Shown: piece after piece, positions 25,424-33,147 of the stretch
How the letters are laid out: the number at the start of each line of letters is the position of its first letter
How positions within the stretch are numbered: position 1 is the first letter of the stretch
Assembly: GCA_016716505.1 (NCBI GenBank)
Contig: JADJWF010000005.1
Span: forward strand, 124,001 to 188,000
DNA length: 64,000 nucleotides
Direction: 5' to 3'
Source of the DNA: Verrucomicrobiota bacterium
GTDB taxonomy: Bacteria; Verrucomicrobiota; Verrucomicrobiia; Limisphaerales; J093
Translations under genes and position numbers: made by a program
The notes under the pieces: generated by a model
Database searches by the model: none
What the model was told of the DNA's origin: nothing
Seen by the model: only the letters and a program-made list of their open reading frames with translations

Positions 25424-26707
25424 TCACGCGCCGCCCGCCCATTTGGGCGGCCGCTTGAGGTGGTAGAGCATCTCGCCCGCCTTGGGCACCAGCAGCACTC
25501 CTTCGTCTTCGCGACCGGCGAAGTCCGCCGGGCGGATGCTGCGCGGATCGCGGTAGCCGAGGTTGATCCGGCGACACACGTCCTCGGGAATGCCAGTCGC
25601 CAGCGTGACCTGCGCGCGACACGTCTCGACGCCGTTCTCGAAGGCGCCGATGCCCCGGACGTGGGTGCTGTGGGCGAGCACGCCCCACGGGTAGTGTTTG
25701 AACCGGTCCCACTGCTTGAGGAAGTAGTCGCGGCAGTGGTAACCGACCTCCCGGATCGTCCGCCCGTGCGTGACACTGATCTCCGAAATGTGCGGGGCGT
25801 AGATGATGAGTTCCCCGCCGTCGGCCAGCACCGGCTCCAACTTGTACATGCACTTGCCGCCCGTCCAGAGTTCGTCGTACATCGGCGGCGCACAGGACAG
25901 GATGGTGTGGAAGGGGTGGTCCTTGTAGGTGATGTGCAGTTGGCGCGACAGCTCGCTCGCCGCAGCCCACGCGGTTTCGGGCGTGCCCGCGTACAGGGCC
26001 GCAAGGTCCGTGCCCTCGACGACCAGGCAGAAACAGAGCTTGGGCACGGCGACCAGCGCGCCCGCCCGGTCCACCACCTTGCGCACCGGCGTCCACTGGT
26101 TGCCGATGATCATCGGGTTGGTGACCACCGCGCCCAGCCAGTGGAAGAAGTTCAGGATCTGCGGGCCGGCGACGCCCGGAAACAGGTACTTGTTGCCGCC
26201 GCTGAAGCCGACCACCTCGTGCGGGAACACCGGGCCGACGATAATCACCTGGTCGTACTCGAAAACGAGCTGGTTGACCTCGACCGGGACGTCCATCGCG
26301 AACAAGCCGCCGGTCAGGGCGTGGATTTCCTCGGCGGCGATGACGCCCACGCGCCGCAGCGCCGCCGGGTTGTCCCAGGCGTGGTTGTGGAACCCCACCT
26401 TCGCGTAGCGCCCGCGGCGCTCCTCGACGCTGATTTCCAGTCGCTGACAAATCGCCGCCTCGCTCATTGGCTGGTGCGTTCCGAGCGCCACGAGAATGTC
26501 GAACGCGGCAGTCACCCCGCCAAGCTGGTCGTGGAGCAGCTTGAACATCATCCCCACCGGCGCGGTGCGGGTGGCGTCGGGGATGATCAGCAGCACCCGG
26601 CGGCCGCGATAGTCGGCGGTCGGGCAGGCGCGGGCAATGACCCCCCGCGCCTCGTCGGGGGTGACGCGGCGGTCGGCGGGAGCAACGGAGGCGATCAGTG
26701 CAGACAT
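25424..26707 (-). CDS. LarA-family racemase/epimerase (nickel-pincer type)
   Basis: A 427-residue member of the lactate racemase (LarA) family, enzymes that racemise or epimerise 2-hydroxy acids using a nickel-pincer nucleotide. The residues known from Lactobacillus LarA are all present with matching spacing. H78 is in LGTHQP, H163 and K173 in FPHEVVGFSGGNK, and H189 in NFFHW; DATRTAP lies at 44-50. It may act on lactate, another hydroxy acid or a sugar acid. The start could be ATG 26707 (chosen) or GTG 26758, which would overlap the SDR stop by 16 bases. The cofactor genes larB, larC and larE are not in the window. Confidence 0.88.
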   Translation of the reverse strand: MSALIASVAPADRRVTPDEARGVIARACPTADYRGRRVLLIIPDATRTAPVGMMFKLLHDQLGGVTAAFDILVALGTHQPMSEAAICQRLEISVEERRGRYAKVGFHNHAWDNPAALRRVGVIAAEEIHALTGGLFAMDVPVEVNQLVFEYDQVIIVGPVFPHEVVGFSGGNKYLFPGVAGPQILNFFHWLGAVVTNPMIIGNQWTPVRKVVDRAGALVAVPKLCFCLVVEGTDLAALYAGTPETAWAAASELSRQLHITYKDHPFHTILSCAPPMYDELWTGGKCMYKLEPVLADGGELIIYAPHISEISVTHGRTIREVGYHCRDYFLKQWDRFKHYPWGVLAHSTHVRGIGAFENGVETCRAQVTLATGIPEDVCRRINLGYRDPRSIRPADFAGREDEGVLLVPKAGEMLYHLKRPPKWAGGA

Positions 26708-26742
26708 GGAGGTTGAAGTAGCGATCGGCAGGTCGTCGGCCT

Positions 26743-27549
26743 TCAGATGGTCTGGCACAGAAAGCCGCCATCCACCCGGATGTCCGCGCCGGTTACAAAT
26801 CCGCTGGCCCGACGGCTGGCCAGAAAGATCGCGGCGCCGACCAGTTCTCGCGGCTCACCGAAGCGGTTCATCGGCGTATGCCCCCAGATGGCCCGGGTCC
26901 GCTCGGTGGGCGAACCGTCGGGATTGAAGAGCAACGCGCGGTTCTGGTCGGCCGGGAAAAAGCCGGGCGTGATCGAATTCACCCGGACGCCCTTGGTCGC
27001 CCACTCGCGCGCGAGGAACTGGGTGAGACTGACCACGCCCGCCTTGGCGGCGGAGTAGGAGACCACGCGCGACAGCGGAATGTGCGCGGAGACGCTGGCG
27101 ATATTGATGATGCTGCCCTTGCCGCGCGCCACCATGCCCGGCCCGAACACCTGACAGGGCAACAGCGCGCCGGCCGCGAGGTTCAGGTCGAAGTTGCGCC
27201 GCCAGTTCTCGAAGGGAATCGCCTCGAACGGATTGTCGGGCGTCACGGTGGTCTTGGGATCGTTGCCGCCGGCGGCGTTGAGCAGGATGGTGGGAGCGCC
27301 GAGGGCCGCGACGATGGCATCGTGCGCCCGCTGAAGGCTCTCTTTTTCCATTGCATTTGCCTGAAATGCCTTCGCCTTGCCCCCTTGGGCCGTGATGCTG
27401 TGGGCGCGCGCTTCGGCGGCTTCCAATCGAAGGTCCACCACCGCGACGGCGGCCCCGGCCTGAGCGAAGCCCTCGGCAATCGCGCCCGCGAGCGCCCCGC
27501 CCGCGCCAATGCACACCGCCACTTCCCCCGTGAGGTCGAACAGATTCAT
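26743..27549 (-). CDS. SDR-family oxidoreductase, mannonate oxidoreductase-like
   Basis: A 268-residue classical short-chain dehydrogenase. The N-terminal NAD(P)-binding loop is IGAGGALAGAIAEG. The NAG-type motif appears as NAAGGND. The catalytic Ser and Tyr-x3-Lys occur in NIASVSAH and YSAAK, followed by NSITPGFFPADQNRALL and the C-terminal DGGF. The ITPGFFP/NRALL region resembles SDR-type D-mannonate (fructuronate) oxidoreductases, so a hexuronate or aldonate substrate is likely but not proven. It lies 35 bases upstream of the LarA-family gene. Confidence 0.87.
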   Translation of the reverse strand: MNLFDLTGEVAVCIGAGGALAGAIAEGFAQAGAAVAVVDLRLEAAEARAHSITAQGGKAKAFQANAMEKESLQRAHDAIVAALGAPTILLNAAGGNDPKTTVTPDNPFEAIPFENWRRNFDLNLAAGALLPCQVFGPGMVARGKGSIINIASVSAHIPLSRVVSYSAAKAGVVSLTQFLAREWATKGVRVNSITPGFFPADQNRALLFNPDGSPTERTRAIWGHTPMNRFGEPRELVGAAIFLASRRASGFVTGADIRVDGGFLCQTI

Positions 27550-27654
27550 CCCCGGCAATGTGTGACCCCGACCGTCGGAGGTGAAGAGCAAATCTTCGCC
27601 GGCTCGCGACAGATGCCCTCCGCCCGCCCGGCACCATTGGCCCCGTGGTGAGCT

Positions 27655-29730
27655 TCAGCCAAGAAGCGCCAGTGCCGCCTCGACCAGCTTGTCGGCGGTC
27701 AGACCAAACTTCTCGTACAGGTGCTCCGCCAGGTAGGCGCTCTGGCCGAATTCGCCCGGGATGCCCAGACTTTTCATCCGATGCGGGATGCCAGCGGTGG
27801 CCAGAGCATGCGCCACCTGCGCCCCCATGCCGCAGGTCACTTGATGATCCTCGATGGTGACCACCCGTCCCTGGCACGCCCGGACGGCGGCACCCAGCGT
27901 TTCCACATCCACGCGGTTGATGAAGGGGTTGTTGACGACCGCAGCCTGAATGCCTCGCTCCGCCAGTTTTGCACCCGCCTCGATCGCCTTGTTTAGAAGC
28001 ACCCCGCAACCGATCAGGGCAATGTCGCCGCCTTGCCGCAGGACCTGTGCTTTGCCCCACGGATACGTCGCGCCTTCCACCCAGCGCACCGGATAATTCT
28101 CGCGTCCGACGAAGAAGACGTAGCTTTCACCGTCGCGGCCCGCCGCGCGCTCGGCGGCCAGACGCCGGATCGCCTCGTACATGAGTGCCTCGGCCTCGTC
28201 CGCGCAGGACGGCATGATGACAACGGTGTGCGGGATGGCGCTGACCGCGGCCAGGTAAGTCGTGGCCTGGTGGCTCGCGCCGTCGGCCGCGTCCTGCAGG
28301 CCGATGTGGGAGAACATCGCGATCACCGGTGCCTGGGAAAGCGCGGCCATTGTCAACGGGAGGTTGCCCTTCGTGACGCCGAACTGGCCAAACGTGTCCA
28401 CGACCGGGATGAAGCCGGCCTTGGACAATCCCGCGCCCACGCTGACCATATTGGCCTCCGCGATCCCGACATCCAGCCAGCGGTCGGGAAAGCTCTTCTG
28501 GAACAGGCTGATGCCGGTCGAGCCCGGCACGTCGGACGACACGGAGAACACTGGCAGTCCTTCCTGCGCGGCGCGTACCACCGCCCGGGCCAGGCCGGAT
28601 TGCACCTTGTCCTTCTTGACCCCGGACGCCGCCGGAGTGGCCGCGGCCGCGGCTCTGGCCTTCTTCGCCGCTTCCTTCGCTTCCCACTCCGTGCGCAGGG
28701 TGATGGCCCAGTCGAGGAACTCGGCCGGCGGCGTATCCCCCGTGTAAATCTCCTTCACCCAGTCCACGATCTTTTCCGCGTTGGCCAGCGGGAAGCCGTG
28801 GCCGCCGGCGGCATTCTCCATGGTCGCCTTGATGCCGTAGCCCTTGATCGTCTTGACCCAGAGGCACACGGGCCGGGCGGGATCCGCCTTGGCGCGGGCG
28901 ACACCGTCTTCGACCGCGGCGAACACGGCGGCCAGATCGTGACCGTTGGCCACTTTGATCACCGTCCAGCCCAGGTCATCCATCGCCTCCAGGCTGGGCT
29001 GCATGGAGAAGGCGTCCTGAGTGATGCGGCCGGACAGCTTGGTGTCGTTGTCCGAGATCACGAGCACGAAGGGATTCACCTTGCCCTTGGCCGCGAGCCC
29101 GGGGATGGCGGCGAACGCCTCCTTGGCCTCGCCCTCCATCGCCGCGCCGTCGGACGCCACCACGATGGTGACGCGGTCGCGGCCGGCGAGCTTGTCCGCG
29201 ATGGCCAGGCCCTGCGCCTGTGGGATGGCGGAGCTGAGCGGGCCGTTGCTGAGCAGGACGCCTTCCGGATTCAAGTGCGACTCGCCGTGCCCGGTGAATT
29301 TGCTGCTGACCGACCGGAATCCCTTGAGCGTCTCGAAGGTCATCCCGTCGAAGCCGTACAGCGCGCGCAGGGCGTAGATGCCGTTTTCTGCGTGGCCGGC
29401 GTCGTTCACGTAGTTGAACGCCTCGTACCACGGCCGGTTCTTGACCCCGAACATGAGGGCGTGAATGGCAGCGTTGATCTCCGCGAACGCTGCGGGGCCG
29501 CCCCAGTGACAGGCCGCGCCGCCCTGGACCGCGTGGATGTTCATCAACGCGACCAATGCCCGCGTGGCGCGCGGGTCGGCCACGGCGACACTTTCCCCGG
29601 CGCGATTGCGCAGAGTGACCGCGTACTTCGGGGGCTGCGACGGCGTGGCAGCCAGGCGCGGGGGCACCCGTAATGGTTTGAGAGGAGGAGCTTCGATTGG
29701 TTTGACGGAAGAGGAAGTGTCAGCGCCCAT
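27655..29730 (-). CDS. Transketolase-like enzyme, divergent
   Basis: A 691-residue thiamine-diphosphate enzyme with the full transketolase plan: a TPP-binding domain, a pyrimidine-binding domain and a C-terminal domain. The TPP/Mg motif appears as SDGAAMEGE followed by SDND. The glutamate of the second domain lies in DVGIAEANMVSVGAG, and GQFGVTKG and HIGLQDAADGASHQ follow. The N-terminal part is unusual: the normal GPLGQG is replaced by GPLSSAIPQAQG, and the canonical SGHPG region by CHWGGPAAF. A Lys/Ala-rich linker joins the domains near residue 375. The ATG at 29730 is preferred over a TTG three codons earlier. It lies 105 bases upstream of the SDR gene. Confidence 0.85.
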   Translation of the reverse strand: MGADTSSSVKPIEAPPLKPLRVPPRLAATPSQPPKYAVTLRNRAGESVAVADPRATRALVALMNIHAVQGGAACHWGGPAAFAEINAAIHALMFGVKNRPWYEAFNYVNDAGHAENGIYALRALYGFDGMTFETLKGFRSVSSKFTGHGESHLNPEGVLLSNGPLSSAIPQAQGLAIADKLAGRDRVTIVVASDGAAMEGEAKEAFAAIPGLAAKGKVNPFVLVISDNDTKLSGRITQDAFSMQPSLEAMDDLGWTVIKVANGHDLAAVFAAVEDGVARAKADPARPVCLWVKTIKGYGIKATMENAAGGHGFPLANAEKIVDWVKEIYTGDTPPAEFLDWAITLRTEWEAKEAAKKARAAAAATPAASGVKKDKVQSGLARAVVRAAQEGLPVFSVSSDVPGSTGISLFQKSFPDRWLDVGIAEANMVSVGAGLSKAGFIPVVDTFGQFGVTKGNLPLTMAALSQAPVIAMFSHIGLQDAADGASHQATTYLAAVSAIPHTVVIMPSCADEAEALMYEAIRRLAAERAAGRDGESYVFFVGRENYPVRWVEGATYPWGKAQVLRQGGDIALIGCGVLLNKAIEAGAKLAERGIQAAVVNNPFINRVDVETLGAAVRACQGRVVTIEDHQVTCGMGAQVAHALATAGIPHRMKSLGIPGEFGQSAYLAEHLYEKFGLTADKLVEAALALLG

Positions 29731-29867
29731 AGGATTCAAAATCGTCGCAACGAAGTGCGCGAGACATTAGGCAGCGCTGAAGCCGACTGGCCAGCAGGAA
29801 TTCCCGGTCAACGACCGGCGAGACGGGGGGCCTGGGAGGGTTCGCCTTGAGCGCGCGGGTACTGGGG

Positions 29868-32800
29868 CTACCGGCTCGGGTTTCCAGGAGCGGTGGAAGC
29901 CTCCGCCAAGGCTGCTTGCGCCCGCCGCAGCGTCAGCTCGAAGGGCAGGGCGTGGAAGCGGGTCTCCTCGGTATTGTGGCCGGCGGCGATCACGCTTTCG
30001 CAGAATCGGACGGCGCGGGCGGGGGCGCCGCGGCGCAGGTACACGTCCGCCAGGCGCGCCGCCGCCCGCAGTGGAGCGTGCGGGTCCAACGCAAATTTCG
30101 CCTGGCCGCGGGGCGGATCGGGTGCGAAGGCCAGTTCCGCCCACTGGCGACATTGCTCGTCGTCCTCACGGTCCCAGGCCAGTTGAGCGAGCCAGGCCTG
30201 ATAGGTGCGCTGGTTGTCGGGATCGTGGCGGATGAGGCGGAGCAGCACTTCCATCAGTTCGTCCGTGGGCGGGAGGTTGAAAACGGAGACTTGTTCGAGG
30301 TACGAGAACATCAGGGCGCGGCCGTACTGGCGCAGCAGCGTGGGATCGCGCTCCGCCCGGGCGAACATCAGCTCGCGCCGCGGCGCAAGGCGCAGGACCT
30401 CCAGTTCGGCGGAAGGCGCGAGGTAATCCAGCCGCGCGGCCAGCTCCCACGGCGTAGGGTTGTCGGGTTGCTCCCGTTGCCACCGTTTGAGGAGGGTGAG
30501 AAACGCATCCAACGAGCGACCCTCGTCGAGGTAGAAGGCGGCGAAGGCGGCCAAATCCTCCGTGGTGAGCGGATGCTGCCGCAGCCACTGGCCCAGGAGC
30601 GTATCCGGGCGGCGACTGAAGGTTTCGTCGAGTTTGCGGATCCGCTCGGCCCGACCGCGCACGAAGAAGTCCCGCTGCGCCCGGTATTCCAGCACCGGAT
30701 AATAGTCGCTGTGAGCCCGGGTTTCGAAGGGCGCGACCAAGGCGCCATTACCGAAGGAAATCATTTCCTGCGACAGCAGCAGCGGCGTGTTGTCGAGACC
30801 CACCCGTGCCAGGTCAGCCCGGACGGACGGCTCTGCCATTCGGGCGGCCAGCGCGGTGAGATTCACCGGCAGTGGGTTGACCGTCCCCACCAGGAAAAGG
30901 TCCCCCCGGAGGCTTTGCCATACGCTGACAAACGGAAACACGCGGCTGAAAGTGGCGAGCACGATGTCGAGCCCCCCGTCACTGAACTCGTACAACTGCA
31001 TCCACTGGAGGATGACGCCATCCGGGGCGAGCCGGGACCGGCAGGTTTCGTAGAACTCGCGGCTGAAAACGCCCGCCACGCCCGCCATCCACGGATTGGA
31101 CGGCTCGCTGATGATCACGTCGTAGCGACGATCGGTGTGGAGCAGAAAAGCCTTGGCATCCTCGCGATAAACTCGCACCCGGGGATGATCGAGGACGCCG
31201 TGGTTCGCGTGGGCGAACAGCCGCGCCCCGGCGATCACTTCCGGCGAAATCTCCACCGCGTCAATGCGCTCAATGTTCGGATGCTGGGCAACTGCGCCCA
31301 CCGTGATGCCGCTGCCGAGGCCGACCACCAGCACATGCGAGGACGCCGGCCGCAGCAGTAACGGCAGATGCCCGGAGAGAATTTGCGTGTTCATATCGCC
31401 TCCCGTGCTGGCGTCCGTCTTGCCGTTGACGCGCATCATCAGCAGGTCGGTGCCCGGCTGGCGTTGGACGCTCACGGTGGCGCCGGCGCCATCGCGATGG
31501 TAGAGGGTCTCGATGCGGCGCGCCGCCGCGCGAAATTCCGCGATGGTCGTCGGCGGGAACGCCTGCCGGAACAGGCCCATGCCGAAGGCCGTTGGCCAGA
31601 TGCCGGCGAAGTGTTGCCCCGCCGCCAGCGCCGCCACCAGGACCGCGCCGGGCAGACCCCAGACCAGCCCGTGCGACCGCCGCACTGGTCCGGCCAGCAG
31701 GATTGCCAGACCGATCAACGCGTTCACCGCCACGCCCAACGCAAAGGTGCGGGCCAGTCCCACGGCGGGCATCAGCCACAGTCCCGTGATCGCCGCGCCG
31801 AGCACCGTGCCGAGGGTGTTAATCGCGAAGACGCGCCCGACCGACCGGCCGGTGCGCGCGGCTTCGCGGGTCGCCACCCGGCTGACCAGCGGCAGCGTCA
31901 TTCCGAGACACACGGTGGGGAGGAACATCACGAGGAAACAAACCAGCCCCTGGAGCGCCTCATAAACCGGGTAGGCCGCAGGCCGGCGATTCAGCAACTC
32001 AGCCAGGCGGATGAACCAATATGGCAGCAATTCGTAAAAGAACATCGAGACCAACACCGCCCCGGCCAGCGCCAGTTCAATCCACGCGAACGCGGTCAGC
32101 GGATTGCCGAGACGCCGCCAGCGATACACCGCGTACGACCCGACCGCGATCCCGGCAATGAAGGTGATCAGCATCAGCGAAAAAGCGTGCGTGCTGGATC
32201 CCAAAGCCAGGGCGAGAAGGCGCGTCCATGCGATCTGGTACAACATCGCCACGAAACCGGACAGGCCGATGCCGATCACCGCCAGGCGAAGCTGGGTGGG
32301 GCTGAACGTCCAGGATTCCTCCGCCGGTGCCGGCACGGGCGCTGCCGGGACTGTTACGACTTCCGCGCGACCTTCCTTGATCCAGCCGCTCACAAAGAAG
32401 GCGACCACGCCGACCATCAGGTTTAGCGCGGCCCCGGCGTGGACGGTGGCTTCGAGGCCGATGGCCGGCAGCCACCAGAAATCCGCGACGAAGGTGCCGA
32501 CGACCGCCCCGGCGCTGTTCACGAAGTAGAGGCCGGCGATCTTCTCGCGCAACTCGCTCAACGAGCGCGTCAGCAGCCGCGCCACCACGGGCAGGGTGCC
32601 GCCCATGAACACCGTCGGCAGCAGCACGGTGAGCAAGCTGAAGGCGAACTTCAGCGCCAGCGAAGCGCCGGTGCCCGGCTCCATGCCCCGGCCGACCGCG
32701 ACGAAGAAGTCGTAACAGAGCTGATACCAGTAAGGAAACGCGAGCGCATACAGGCCGATGCCGATTTCCAGCCAGGCGTACACCGCCAGTGGCCGCCGCG

Positions 32801-33008
32801 TGCGGTCCGCCAGCCGCCCGAACGCCACGTTCCCCAGCGCCAGCCCGCCCATGAACGCCACCAGCACCGCCACCACCGCGTAGCTCGTGTGGCCGAGAAA
32901 CAGCGCCAGATAGCGGGACCACGCCACCTCATAGACCAGGCCCGCCGCGCCCGACGCAAACAGGCACAGCATGACCACCCGGAACAGCAGCCGCGGGGTC
33001 GGTTGCAT
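29868..33008 (-). CDS. Membrane-bound spermidine-synthase-like protein with C-terminal helical domain
   Basis: A 1046-residue fusion. Residues 1 to about 500 hold a dozen or more membrane helices in two similar halves (each opening GFxAxxYxxxWxRxLAL...G and holding LPTVFMGGTLP or LPTVCLGMTLP). Residues about 570-740 are a spermidine-synthase-like Rossmann fold with VVGLGSG, DAVEISPEVI, REDAKAFL and DVIISEPSNPW. The aspartate that polyamine synthases use in this last motif is missing (SEPSNPW), so ordinary aminopropyl transfer is doubtful. The last 250 residues are helical and TPR-like. An ATG at 33050 is an alternative start. Function unknown; membrane-anchored small-molecule or lipid modification is possible. 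Confidence 0.82.
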   Translation of the reverse strand: MQPTPRLLFRVVMLCLFASGAAGLVYEVAWSRYLALFLGHTSYAVVAVLVAFMGGLALGNVAFGRLADRTRRPLAVYAWLEIGIGLYALAFPYWYQLCYDFFVAVGRGMEPGTGASLALKFAFSLLTVLLPTVFMGGTLPVVARLLTRSLSELREKIAGLYFVNSAGAVVGTFVADFWWLPAIGLEATVHAGAALNLMVGVVAFFVSGWIKEGRAEVVTVPAAPVPAPAEESWTFSPTQLRLAVIGIGLSGFVAMLYQIAWTRLLALALGSSTHAFSLMLITFIAGIAVGSYAVYRWRRLGNPLTAFAWIELALAGAVLVSMFFYELLPYWFIRLAELLNRRPAAYPVYEALQGLVCFLVMFLPTVCLGMTLPLVSRVATREAARTGRSVGRVFAINTLGTVLGAAITGLWLMPAVGLARTFALGVAVNALIGLAILLAGPVRRSHGLVWGLPGAVLVAALAAGQHFAGIWPTAFGMGLFRQAFPPTTIAEFRAAARRIETLYHRDGAGATVSVQRQPGTDLLMMRVNGKTDASTGGDMNTQILSGHLPLLLRPASSHVLVVGLGSGITVGAVAQHPNIERIDAVEISPEVIAGARLFAHANHGVLDHPRVRVYREDAKAFLLHTDRRYDVIISEPSNPWMAGVAGVFSREFYETCRSRLAPDGVILQWMQLYEFSDGGLDIVLATFSRVFPFVSVWQSLRGDLFLVGTVNPLPVNLTALAARMAEPSVRADLARVGLDNTPLLLSQEMISFGNGALVAPFETRAHSDYYPVLEYRAQRDFFVRGRAERIRKLDETFSRRPDTLLGQWLRQHPLTTEDLAAFAAFYLDEGRSLDAFLTLLKRWQREQPDNPTPWELAARLDYLAPSAELEVLRLAPRRELMFARAERDPTLLRQYGRALMFSYLEQVSVFNLPPTDELMEVLLRLIRHDPDNQRTYQAWLAQLAWDREDDEQCRQWAELAFAPDPPRGQAKFALDPHAPLRAAARLADVYLRRGAPARAVRFCESVIAAGHNTEETRFHALPFELTLRRAQAALAEASTAPGNPSR

Positions 33009-33147
33009 GACAGATGATGGTATGAATGAGTGGGCTTGGGGCAACTGCATTCGGCCCGTCGCGGATGCCCACCGCGCTGCTGAATCTCAGGAGACAGTTC
33101 CCGGCTTTGTGGAAACGGGACGACCGGCGTCGCGCAAGGCGTCACCC

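Noticed and set aside
28033..29673. Plus-strand frame of 546 codons over the transketolase
   Set aside because: Composition of an antisense frame, no motif; the minus strand carries the TPP-binding enzyme.
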